Origin: Bacillota bacterium
GTDB lineage: Bacteria; Bacillota; Clostridia; Oscillospirales; Ruminococcaceae
Reading direction: 5' to 3'
Assembly: GCA_023439605.1 (NCBI GenBank)
Contig: JAEXNS010000084.1
Coordinates: 1-7,513 of the forward strand
Length of the DNA stretch: 7,513 bases
The notes beneath the pieces are model-generated. The model saw only the letters and a list, made by a program, of their open reading frames with translations. It was not told the origin of the DNA and did not search any database. Positions 1-5,938 of this stretch are shown here, piece by piece; within the stretch, counting starts at the first letter, position 1; each line of letters opens with the position of its first letter. The position numbers were made by a program, and so were the translations under genes.

Positions 1-21
1 ACTAATGCCTTGGACGATATG

Positions 22-62
22 AAAACACCTTGTTGAAAATGTAAAATTCAACAAGGTGTTTT
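22..62 (+). terminator. Rho-independent terminator of an upstream plus-strand gene
   Basis: A perfect 16-bp inverted repeat (arms 22-37 and 47-62, sequence aaaacaccttgttgaa and its complement) encloses a 9-base loop and is followed by a run rich in T (59-69). It most likely ends a plus-strand gene left of the window. Only 21 bases precede the hairpin. One plus frame stops with TGA at 20-22, exactly at the hairpin edge, and another stays open to a TGA at 34-36 inside the stem, so the upstream gene cannot be identified. Confidence 0.85.
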
Positions 63-210
63 GTTTTTCAAGGTGTAGGTTATTTTACGGATACAAAGAA
101 AGAGAATATTATAAATGGAAATTTGAAGAGAAAAATAAAGATAAAAAGGATTAAAAAAACGTTACTATTTATCTACTAAAAATAAAGTTTAGGGTTTTGA
201 AAGGGTTATT

Positions 211-381
211 ATGGAGAAAAATAAAATAATTTTATATGAGACTGCTGACACTACAGTTAAATTAGATGTAAATACAGATGGTAATACAGTGTGGCTTAAC
301 AGATCACAGCTTGCGGAACTTTTTGATCGTGATGTAAAAACTATCGGTAAACATGTCAACAATGCTTTAAAATTTGTATAA
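211..381 (+). pseudogene. N-terminal remnant of a RhuM-family protein
   Basis: An ATG with an upstream GAAAGGG (199-205, 5-base spacing) opens a frame of only 56 codons ending in TAA. The product begins MEKNKIILYE and contains the segment VWLNRSQLAELFDRDVKTIG followed by KHVNNAL. From memory this matches the N-terminal part of the virulence RhuM family, where that segment resembles a helix-turn-helix. Complete members are roughly 330 residues. The similarity ends at about residue 54, where family members continue with an acidic EEL-type stretch but this frame reads FV and stops. What follows in the DNA is unrelated. I therefore call it a truncated, probably non-functional remnant rather than a small gene, although start and ribosome binding site survive and a short peptide could still be made. 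RhuM genes often sit in accessory islands. Their biochemical role is not established. No convincing promoter is visible in 63-210. Confidence 0.75.
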
Positions 382-720
382 ATAATTCTATTTCCACTCC
401 TTCATCAAAATCTATACAAAGAATAATTGGAAATGTACAAATATATATATAAAATGATATTGTAATAATTAATAAGTTATCCCCTCCACATACTTCTTTA
501 CAGTTCGACCATCCTATTTTATTGGATATATTCAGGGATTTTATTTAAATAATATTCTGTTACTTTTCCTCCACATGCGTAATGCGGATATATAAAGAAT
601 GTACAAGGCGATTTGAAACCTTGGTCAGCTCCACGAAGTTAAGATTGCTTCCAAATTATCGGAGTATCTTTTGACAGATTAACAATAACGTTTATTTTAA
701 AAATTAATTTTCTCAATTAT
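382..720. other. Degenerate gene-free stretch beside the RhuM remnant
   Basis: No intact gene is visible. Read on the minus strand, two open stretches lie in different frames and lack start codons. The first (519-638, 39 codons) includes CTFFIYPHYACGGKVTEYY. The second (about 356-545) includes NKIGWSNCKEVCGGDNLL and CIDFDEGVEIELF and runs into the RhuM remnant before stopping. The 9-mer cctccacat occurs twice (483-491 and 568-576), each time just after gtta (476-479 and 559-562), giving a loose direct repeat. A weak 5-bp hairpin lies at 604-623. These broken readings fit decayed coding sequence or a non-coding repeat. I cannot assign a family. Confidence 0.45.
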
Positions 721-768
721 AATAATAAAAAACAGGCTGAAATAAAATTCAACCTGTTTTTTATTATT
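721..768 (-). terminator. Rho-independent terminator of rubrerythrin
   Basis: A perfect 16-bp inverted repeat (721-736 with 753-768) continues inward through one mismatch and four more pairs (738-741 with 748-751) to a 6-base loop. On the minus strand the 3' arm ends in a T-rich run (TTTTTTATTATT), 15 bases after the rubrerythrin stop codon. The repeat is symmetrical with T-rich ends on both strands, so it may also stop transcription coming from the left. Confidence 0.9.
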
Positions 769-782
769 ATATATTTTTTATA

Positions 783-1331
783 TTAACCAAAATATCTTTT
801 CAAAAGACCTTGGAAAGCACAACCATGACGTGCTTCGTCTTTTGCCATTTCATGAACTGTATCATGTATAGCATCAAGATTTTTTTCTTTTGCAAGAGTT
901 GCAAGTTTCTTTTTGCCTTCACAAGCACCATTTTCAGCCATAACTCTTAATTCTAAATTTTTCTTAGTAGAATCGGTTATAACATCTCCTAGTAACTCTG
1001 CAAATTTTGCAGCATGTTCTGCCTCTTCCCATGCAGCCTTTTCATAATATAAACCTATTTCAGGATATCCTTCTCTATGTGCTACTCTTGCCATAGCTAA
1101 ATACATACCAACTTCTGTACACTCTCCCATGAAGTTTAGGTTTAATCCGTCTATGATTTCTTGATCAACACCCTTAGCTACTCCAACTACATGTTGATCA
1201 GCCCATGAGAGTCCACCTTCTGTTTTTGCTTCGTTAAACTTTGAAGCAGGTGCTTTACATTGTGGACATGCCTCTGGTGCTGAATCTCCTTCATGAACAT
1301 AACCGCAAATTGAACAAACAAACTTTTTCAT
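783..1331 (-). CDS. rbr: Reverse rubrerythrin (rubredoxin-first, NADH peroxidase type)
   Basis: This 182-residue protein has a rubredoxin-like iron centre at the N-terminus (C6, C9, C22, C25) followed by a ferritin-like four-helix diiron domain from about residue 45. Putative iron ligands include E73, the EEAEH segment at 102-106, E133 and the DEARH segment at 165-169. Ordinary rubrerythrins carry the rubredoxin domain at the C-terminus. The reversed order and length match the revRbr type known from Clostridium acetobutylicum, which reduces hydrogen peroxide with electrons from NADH via an oxidoreductase. It is a cytoplasmic enzyme for oxygen and peroxide tolerance in anaerobes. The start is supported by GGAGGT (1337-1342) 5 bases upstream. 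It appears monocistronic, with its own promoter (1389-1418) and terminator (721-768). C171 directly after the DEARHG motif is a small oddity, and I do not know whether it matters. Confidence 0.95.
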   Translation of the reverse strand: MKKFVCSICGYVHEGDSAPEACPQCKAPASKFNEAKTEGGLSWADQHVVGVAKGVDQEIIDGLNLNFMGECTEVGMYLAMARVAHREGYPEIGLYYEKAAWEEAEHAAKFAELLGDVITDSTKKNLELRVMAENGACEGKKKLATLAKEKNLDAIHDTVHEMAKDEARHGCAFQGLLKRYFG

Positions 1332-1388
1332 AATTTACCTCCAAGATATTTATATTTAATTTTTTAATCATCTATATGATGTAATATT

Positions 1389-1418
1389 AGTATACCATAA
1401 AGGTATAGTTTTTGTCAA
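1389..1418 (-). promoter_or_regulatory. Predicted sigma-A-type promoter of rbr
   Basis: On the minus strand a perfect -35 TTGACA (1413-1418) is followed after 18 bases by a near-consensus -10 TATACT (1389-1394). Transcription would begin near 1382 and leave a leader of about 50 nt before the rbr ATG. Spacing and hexamers are good for a vegetative promoter. No experimental start is available. Confidence 0.75.
1391..1407. promoter_or_regulatory. Palindrome inside the rbr promoter, candidate operator
   Basis: TATACC (1391-1396) and GGTATA (1402-1407) form a 6-bp dyad around a 5-base centre. It overlaps the -10 element and the spacer of the rbr promoter, a position where a bound repressor would block RNA polymerase. 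Rubrerythrin genes in clostridia are commonly under peroxide-responsive Fur-family control such as PerR. This dyad does not match the usual TTATAAT-type PerR box closely, so the identity of any regulator is open. Confidence 0.4.
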
Positions 1419-1431
1419 CAAATTAATAAAA

Positions 1432-1467
1432 AAAATCATGATATTTACATTTAAATATCATGATTTT
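1432..1467 (-). terminator. Hairpin terminator downstream of the EFR1 gene
   Basis: A perfect 16-bp inverted repeat (1432-1447 with 1452-1467) closes a 4-base loop. On the minus strand the stem leads into a run of eight T (complement of the A-run at 1428-1435), the classic layout of a rho-independent terminator. It would end transcripts of the EFR1 gene about 250 bases after its stop codon, so the GC-rich block and AT-rich repeat in between would lie in the 3' untranslated region. It also separates that unit from the rbr promoter. Confidence 0.8.
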
Positions 1468-1545
1468 CTATTTAAAAATATAACTAATACTAAAATGAAT
1501 TTAAAATATTTATAAAACTCTTGGGATTTTACTGGATTTTTTTTT

Positions 1546-1610
1546 ACCGAAGGTCCAGGGCGACCAGAAAGCCCGGTCGACTCCGCAGAGTCGAAACCCC
1601 TGCAAAATCG
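1546..1610. other. GC-rich foldable intergenic block of unknown nature
   Basis: By hand count about 40 of these 65 bases are G or C, while the flanks are very AT-rich. A 7-bp hairpin, tcgactc (1577-1583) with gagtcga (1588-1594), has a 4-base loop. Competing pairings are gggc (1558-1561) with gccc (1571-1574), and cgacc (1561-1565) with ggtcg (1575-1579). A run of T lies just left of the block (1537-1545), on the wrong side for a terminator in either direction. If transcribed, it would most naturally form part of the 3' untranslated region of the EFR1 mRNA. It could be a dispersed repeat or a structured RNA. I recognise no known RNA family and see no believable open frame. Confidence 0.45.
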
Positions 1611-1650
1611 TAAACTTTACTTTTAATAGCTGAATAGTAACAAGATTTCA

Positions 1651-1707
1651 AATTATTTAAACTATTTTATTTCATATTAGTATAAAATAAAATATATTTA
1701 AATAATT
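1651..1707. repeat. AT-rich inverted repeat after the EFR1 gene
   Basis: Outer arms aattatttaaa (1651-1661) and tttaaataatt (1697-1707) are perfectly complementary over 11 bases. Inner arms tattttat (1663-1670) and ataaaata (1682-1689) can extend the pairing. The stem is all A and T, so it is weak. It lies 9 bases past the EFR1 stop codon and may protect the mRNA 3' end, or may simply reflect base composition. Confidence 0.4.
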
Positions 1708-1716
1708 ATAATTAGG

Positions 1717-2517
1717 CTAATAATCAACACTTTGCTTCCTAGTTTCTTTAATCTCCTCAATAGATATGTCTGGATTTACATACTGATAATCTTCATACTT
1801 AGGTTTCATTTTTTTAAACTTAATAGCTTTTTTAGGACAATAATTTATACAGGCAAAGCACATATTACATTTATCACCTACTATAGGAAACTCATTTGAT
1901 TCTTTTATATTATCTGCACTACAAACTTTAGCACATATTCCACAGTTTATACACTTATCTTTTTCTATAACTATTTTATTCATACCTAAGATAGACTTGC
2001 TGATAATTTTCATTGGTGGCATTACAAGAGAATAAAGTATGCTTTTAGAAGGCGAAGGTGTTATGCTTTTCCCCAAAATCGACAAAGAATCTTTTTCAAT
2101 TTTAACTTTTGCTTCTTCTATCATTTTAGCCTGTAATTCACGTTTGGTAGGAAAAATAATGCTATTGTCAGGAAGTTGTACATGAAAACAAGCATCTATA
2201 TCTATTCCATGTGCTTTTAATCTCATATATGGATAATATAAAGCATTCCCCATAGTTTCTCCATAATTTGTATATAAAAAAATATAGGATGTTTTTAAAG
2301 GTTTAAATTTATTTAGAAATTTATGAATTACATCTGGTGCATCTATAAAATATGTAGGATAAATAATACCAACCATATCAGCTTTACTAGAAATATTCAT
2401 ATTTACATTCAACTTATTTATTGGAATTAATTTAACATCTTCTAGATTGGAAGCTATTCTTTTTGCAATATATAATGTATTTCCTGTTCCTGAAAAATAA
2501 TATAATTCTACTGACAT
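1717..2517 (-). CDS. EFR1-type protein: flavodoxin-like domain fused to a two-cluster ferredoxin
   Basis: The protein has 266 residues. The N-terminal part is flavodoxin-like, with the FMN phosphate-binding motif SGTGNT (residues 9-14) after a beta strand, and extends to about residue 150. A linker without obvious enzymatic motifs follows. Near the C-terminus lies a bacterial 2[4Fe-4S] ferredoxin module with C189, C192, C195, C199 and C217, C220, C223, C227. This architecture matches the EFR1 family of clostridial electron carriers, which I take to pass electrons within the cytoplasm. Its partners and substrate are not known from sequence. No signal peptide is evident. The ATG is preceded by GAAGGG (2526-2531) with an 8-base gap. 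The gene starts right behind the clpX terminator hairpin (2534-2572), leaving little room for its own promoter. Its nearest redox neighbour, rubrerythrin, lies in a separate transcription unit, so a shared role is only a guess. Confidence 0.85.
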   Translation of the reverse strand: MSVELYYFSGTGNTLYIAKRIASNLEDVKLIPINKLNVNMNISSKADMVGIIYPTYFIDAPDVIHKFLNKFKPLKTSYIFLYTNYGETMGNALYYPYMRLKAHGIDIDACFHVQLPDNSIIFPTKRELQAKMIEEAKVKIEKDSLSILGKSITPSPSKSILYSLVMPPMKIISKSILGMNKIVIEKDKCINCGICAKVCSADNIKESNEFPIVGDKCNMCFACINYCPKKAIKFKKMKPKYEDYQYVNPDISIEEIKETRKQSVDY

Positions 2518-2525
2518 AAATATAT

Positions 2526-2572
2526 CCCTTCAAAAAATAGGTGTATTAATTTTAGAGAAATACACCTATTTT
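2526..2572 (-). terminator. clpX terminator abutting the EFR1 ribosome binding site
   Basis: Arms aaaataggtgtatt (2534-2547) and aatacacctatttt (2559-2572) pair perfectly over 14 bp around an 11-base loop. On the minus strand the stem runs into TTTTTT and then, within a few bases, into the GAAGGG ribosome binding site of the EFR1 gene (2526-2531). The hairpin starts 7 bases after the clpX stop codon. It is a good terminator for clpX. Because of its position it could also act as a read-through attenuator that sets EFR1 expression. Confidence 0.8.
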
Positions 2573-2578
2573 AAAATA

Positions 2579-3847
2579 TTAAATTATTTTATTTGTCTTC
2601 AATACCTTTTTTGCTGAAGTTTCCATTATAGGTTCTGCTTCATTTGTAACACATTCTTTTGTAATTATAATTTTTGTAACATGAGTAGATGGAGCTTCAT
2701 ACATAGTATTCATTAGCATCTTTTCAACTATAGCTCTTAATCCTCTTGCACCTGTTTTTTGTGCAATTGCCTTTTTAGCTATTTCTATCAAAGCATCATC
2801 GTTAATTACTAAATCTATATCATCATATTTAAATAATTTTTTATATTGCTTTAATAAAGCGTTTCTTGGTTCTGTCAATATTTTTACCAATGATTGTTCA
2901 TCTAACTCATCTAAAACAGTTATGATGGGCAATCTTCCAACCAATTCAGGTACTATTCCAAATTTGACTAAATCCTGTGGTATAACTTTTCTAAAAATAT
3001 TTTCAGTTTCTTTACTTCTTGCTACAACATCTGAGCCAAATCCCATAGAAGAAACATTTGTTCTATTTAAAATCGACTTTTCTAAACCATCAAATGCTCC
3101 ACCACAAATAAATAATATATTTTTTGTGTCTATATGAATAAACTCTTGGTTTGGATGCTTTCTTCCACCTTGAGGAGGTACATTTGAAACTGTACCCTCA
3201 ATTATTTTCAGTAAAGCTTGTTGAACTCCTTCACCACTTACGTCTCTAGTTATAGATGTATTTTCAGACTTTCTAGCGATTTTGTCTATTTCATCTATAT
3301 ATATAATTCCTCTTTCAGCTGCTTTTATATCAAAATCTGCTGCTTGAATAAGTCTTAGCAATACGTTTTCTACGTCTTCACCTACATATCCAGCCTCAGT
3401 TATTGTAGTTGCATCTGCTATAGCAAAAGGAACATCTAACGCCCTTGCTAGTGTTTGCGCTAAAAAAGTTTTTCCAACTCCTGTTGGCCCCAAAAGAAGT
3501 ATGTTACTTTTTTGAATTTCTACACCTTCTTCTGTTTCAATTGAAGAAATACGCTTATAGTGATTATAAACAGAAACTGCAAGTGCCTTTTTTGCATTAT
3601 CTTGACCAACAACATATTCATCAAGAATTTTCTTTATTTCTTTTGGCTTTTTTAACTTTAATGATAGTTCAACATTGTTTTCTTTTTTTGTTTTTGTTTT
3701 TTCGTTTTGTACTGGTCCAGCAATTATGTCATAGCAATACATTACACATTCATCACAAATATTTGTGCTACCAGAAGAAAACATGCTCTGTACTCTATTT
3801 TCACCTTTTCCACAAAAACTACATTTTTTAAATCCGCTATCAGGCAT
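2579..3847 (-). CDS. clpX: ATP-dependent unfoldase ClpX
   Basis: This 422-residue AAA+ protein unfolds tagged substrates and feeds them into the ClpP chamber in the cytoplasm. An N-terminal zinc-binding domain has C9, C12, C31 and C34. The AAA+ core has Walker A GPTGVGKT (120-127), the pore-1 loop GYVG (153-156), Walker B IIYIDEID (181-188), the RKH pore loop (229-231), a likely arginine finger in the LVGR segment (R305) and sensor 2 in GARGLR (366-371). All functional motifs are present and the length is normal. The ClpP-docking IGF loop, usually I/L-G-F, reads MGF (268-270). The gene follows clpP after 11 nt, and its Shine-Dalgarno overlaps the clpP stop codon, so translation is probably coupled. 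A terminator follows immediately (2534-2572). A lon gene, which often follows clpX in Firmicutes, is absent here. Confidence 0.98.
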   Translation of the reverse strand: MPDSGFKKCSFCGKGENRVQSMFSSGSTNICDECVMYCYDIIAGPVQNEKTKTKKENNVELSLKLKKPKEIKKILDEYVVGQDNAKKALAVSVYNHYKRISSIETEEGVEIQKSNILLLGPTGVGKTFLAQTLARALDVPFAIADATTITEAGYVGEDVENVLLRLIQAADFDIKAAERGIIYIDEIDKIARKSENTSITRDVSGEGVQQALLKIIEGTVSNVPPQGGRKHPNQEFIHIDTKNILFICGGAFDGLEKSILNRTNVSSMGFGSDVVARSKETENIFRKVIPQDLVKFGIVPELVGRLPIITVLDELDEQSLVKILTEPRNALLKQYKKLFKYDDIDLVINDDALIEIAKKAIAQKTGARGLRAIVEKMLMNTMYEAPSTHVTKIIITKECVTNEAEPIMETSAKKVLKTNKII

Positions 3848-3853
3848 AAAACA

Positions 3854-3860
3854 CCAACCT
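3854..3860 (-). promoter_or_regulatory. clpX ribosome binding site overlapping the clpP stop codon
   Basis: On the minus strand AGGTTGG lies 6 bases before the clpX ATG, and its first two bases (3859-3860) are also part of the clpP TAG stop (3859-3861). It is a modest Shine-Dalgarno. The overlap suggests that ribosomes finishing clpP help to start clpX, keeping the two subunits in proportion. Confidence 0.6.
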
Positions 3861-4449
3861 ATCTCTTATCTATTACCTTGTCAATTAATCCGTATTCTGC
3901 TGCCTCTAAAGCAGTCATAAAGTTGTCACGCTCAGTGTCGTTTTCAATAATACTTATTTCTTTTCCGGTATTTGATGCAAGAATTGTATTTAGCTTATGT
4001 CTGGTTCTAATGATATGATCTGCTCTGATTTTTATATCTGTAGCTTGACCTGAAATTCCACCGCCTGCTATTAACGGCTGATGTATCATTATTTCACTAT
4101 TTGGTAAAGCAAAACGCTTACCTTTTGCACCCGAAGAAAGTAAAAAAGCACCCATAGAAGCTGCAAGTCCTATGCATATTGTTGATACATCACACTTTAT
4201 GTATTGCATTGTATCATATATAGCCATACCTGCTGTTACTGAACCTCCAGGACTGTTAATATAAAAGTTTATATCTTTTTCCGGATCTTGGCCTTCTAAA
4301 TATAATAATTGTGCTACAACTAAACTAGCTGTTACATCATTTACATCTTCTGAAAGCATTATTATACGATCATTTAATAATCTTGAATATATATCATACG
4401 AACGTTCGCCTCTACTTGTTTGTTCAACAACCATTGGAACTAAACTCAT
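3859..4449 (-). CDS. clpP: ATP-dependent Clp protease proteolytic subunit ClpP
   Basis: ClpP is the serine protease that forms the double-ring degradation chamber docked by ClpX. The start chosen here gives 196 residues beginning MSLVPMVVEQTSRG, the family's usual N-terminus and length, with AGGAAG (4459-4464) 9 bases upstream. The catalytic triad is S98 in GLAASMGA, H123 in MIHQP, and an aspartate near 171 in the DTERD segment. NSPGGSV (65-71) forms the oxyanion and substrate-strand region. The frame stays open to a GTG at 4504-4506 that would add 19 residues rich in Lys and Ile. I reject that start because the extension is not family-like and its Shine-Dalgarno would be buried in the hairpin at 4505-4546. 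The gene lies 109 nt after tig and 11 nt before clpX. I see no convincing separate promoter or CtsR heptad in the gap, so read-through from tig is likely. Confidence 0.97.
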   Translation of the reverse strand: MSLVPMVVEQTSRGERSYDIYSRLLNDRIIMLSEDVNDVTASLVVAQLLYLEGQDPEKDINFYINSPGGSVTAGMAIYDTMQYIKCDVSTICIGLAASMGAFLLSSGAKGKRFALPNSEIMIHQPLIAGGGISGQATDIKIRADHIIRTRHKLNTILASNTGKEISIIENDTERDNFMTALEAAEYGLIDKVIDKR

Positions 4450-4458
4450 AAAAAATAT

Positions 4459-4464
4459 CTTCCT
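4459..4464 (-). promoter_or_regulatory. clpP ribosome binding site that fixes the start codon
   Basis: AGGAAG, in the context AAAGGAAG on the minus strand, lies 9 bases before the ATG at 4447-4449. It supports the family-typical start over the in-frame GTG 57 bases further upstream. Confidence 0.75.
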
Positions 4465-4504
4465 TTCTTTTTCTATATTGATATTAATTTTTATCCTTGA
4501 TAAC

Positions 4505-4546
4505 ACATATTCTCCTATAACTTATAAAAGAAATAGGAGTATATGT
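4505..4546 (-). promoter_or_regulatory. Hairpin in the tig-clpP intergenic region
   Basis: Fourteen-base arms (4505-4518 and 4533-4546) pair with a single internal mismatch around a 14-base loop. In the minus-strand transcript the hairpin lies 12 nt after the tig stop and about 55 nt before the clpP ATG. No T-run follows it on that strand, so it is not a standard terminator for tig. It is more likely a processing, stabilising or attenuating element between tig and clpP. On the plus strand the right arm is followed by TTTTTA, but no plus-strand gene uses it. Confidence 0.55.
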
Positions 4547-4558
4547 TAGTTTTTATTA

Positions 4559-5890
4559 CTATTCTTGAACTTCTTCTGCAACTGCTTCTACTACTTCTTC
4601 AACTAAAGTGTTGTCAACAACTGCACTTTCTTTAATTATTTCAGCAGCTTTTCCTGCTAAAAGATCTAACTTATAGTCTTCAATGTTTATAATTCTCTTA
4701 ACTTGCTCAACTTCCATTTTGTTGTTGTCTGCAAGTTCTTTAATACCATTCTCAACTTCTTCATCTGTAACTTCAACATTTTCAAGTTGAGCTATTTTTT
4801 CAAGAGCTAGTCTAAGTTTAACTTCGCCTTCTGCTCTTTCTTTATATGTAGCTCTAAATTCATCCATATCCATACCTGTGTATTGTAGGTATAAATCTAA
4901 ACTCATCTTGCTTTGACTTAACTTATTTTCAAATTCATGAATAAGTCTATCTATTCTGCTATCAAACATACACTGTGGAATTACACCTTCAAGTGAGTTA
5001 ATAACTTTATCAAAAACAGCATTTTCAAACTCAATGTTTGATTGATTTTCTGATGATTCAATCATTTTTGTTTTTATGTCATTTTTTAGTTCTTCTAAAG
5101 TGTCAAACTCAGATGTATCTTTTACAAATTCGTCATCTAACTCAGGTAATTCTTGTGCTTTAATTTCTTTGATTTTGATTTTGAATACAGCCTCTTTGCC
5201 AGCAAGGTCTTCCATACCATAAGTTTCTGGGAATGTAACATTTATTTCAAAATCTTCGCCTACAGAATGACCAACTATTTGTTCTTCAAATCCTGGTATA
5301 AACTGTTTACTTCCCAATGTAAGTGGGAAATCTTCACCTTTTCCACCTTCAAAAGCTACGTCATCTTTAAATCCTTCAAAGTCAATTACAACTTCATCAT
5401 TCATTTCAGCTGGACGGTCTTCAACAGGAACTATGCGAGCATTTCTTTTTCTTAAAGTTTCAATTTGCTCATCTACTTCAGCATCTGTAATTTCTTTAAC
5501 TACTTTTGGTGATGCTATACCTTTATAGTTTTCTATGCTTACTTCAGGTTTTGTAATGCATGTTGCTTTTAGAACAACTCCATTTTCTTTGTCTACTGAA
5601 ACAAGTTCGATAGAAGGTTGTGCAACTACTTCTAACTTTGTTTCTTCGATAGCTGAATACAACTCACTACCCACAAGACTATTTATAGCTTCTTCATAGA
5701 AAGCATTTTCGCCAAAATAGTTTTCAGCCATTTTTCTACTTACTTTACCTTTTCTGAAACCTGGAATTGCTATATTTTTCTTTTCTTTTTGATATACTTT
5801 TTCAATAGCAGCATCAAAAGATGCAGCATCTACCTCAAGAATTAATTCGTGTGTATTAACTTCTACGTTAGTTGAAGATTTTAAACTCAT
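4559..5890 (-). CDS. tig: Trigger factor, ribosome-associated chaperone
   Basis: The 443-residue protein has the three trigger factor domains. The N-terminal ribosome-binding domain (about 1-115) carries the docking signature GFRKGK at 44-49. An FKBP-type peptidyl-prolyl isomerase domain spans about 164-243, with FEGFKDD near its start and an IPGFEEQIVG segment at 198-207. A helical C-terminal chaperone domain follows and ends in an acidic tail rich in Glu and Val. It binds near the ribosome exit tunnel and shields new chains. The residue after the docking signature, often GFRKGKxP, is Ser51 rather than Pro. The ATG has GGAGG (5900-5904) 9 bases upstream. A promoter is predicted at 5930-5938. 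Placement ahead of clpP-clpX is the common bacterial order and joins folding with quality-control degradation. Confidence 0.97.
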   Translation of the reverse strand: MSLKSSTNVEVNTHELILEVDAASFDAAIEKVYQKEKKNIAIPGFRKGKVSRKMAENYFGENAFYEEAINSLVGSELYSAIEETKLEVVAQPSIELVSVDKENGVVLKATCITKPEVSIENYKGIASPKVVKEITDAEVDEQIETLRKRNARIVPVEDRPAEMNDEVVIDFEGFKDDVAFEGGKGEDFPLTLGSKQFIPGFEEQIVGHSVGEDFEINVTFPETYGMEDLAGKEAVFKIKIKEIKAQELPELDDEFVKDTSEFDTLEELKNDIKTKMIESSENQSNIEFENAVFDKVINSLEGVIPQCMFDSRIDRLIHEFENKLSQSKMSLDLYLQYTGMDMDEFRATYKERAEGEVKLRLALEKIAQLENVEVTDEEVENGIKELADNNKMEVEQVKRIINIEDYKLDLLAGKAAEIIKESAVVDNTLVEEVVEAVAEEVQE

Positions 5891-5929
5891 TTTACTTTTC
5901 CTCCATTTTTAAATAAAAACATATCTATT

Positions 5930-5938
5930 ATTATATCA
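5930..5938 (-). promoter_or_regulatory. Predicted extended -10 promoter of tig
   Basis: On the minus strand TGATATAAT is a perfect TATAAT box (5930-5935) with the upstream TGN extension (5936-5938). No good -35 hexamer sits at the normal distance. A TTGTCT further upstream is 24 bases from the -10, too far. Extended -10 promoters can work without a strong -35. Transcription would begin about 30-35 bases before the tig ATG. Confidence 0.6.

Noticed and set aside
1573..1606. A tRNA T-arm-like motif (GGTTTCGAC flanked by partly pairing bases) on the minus strand of the GC-rich block
   Set aside because: The loop is too long, and no acceptor stem, D-arm or anticodon arm is visible beside it.
3445..4018. 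Plus-strand open frames opposite clpX and clpP
   Set aside because: They are antisense to strongly conserved coding sequence, have low-complexity products and no family features.
4450..4506. A 19-residue N-terminal extension of ClpP from a GTG start
   Set aside because: The extension is not family-like, its ribosome binding site is buried in a hairpin, and the downstream ATG has a good AGGAAG and gives the normal ClpP length.
4491..4508. A five-codon leader peptide frame (MCYQG) upstream of clpP
   Set aside because: The gap from AGGAGA to its ATG is only 2 bases and the site lies in the hairpin stem. Nothing else supports translation.
5153..5455. Plus-strand open frame opposite tig
   Set aside because: It is antisense to the conserved PPIase domain of trigger factor. 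The Phe-rich composition is what reverse reading of Lys/Glu-rich codons gives.
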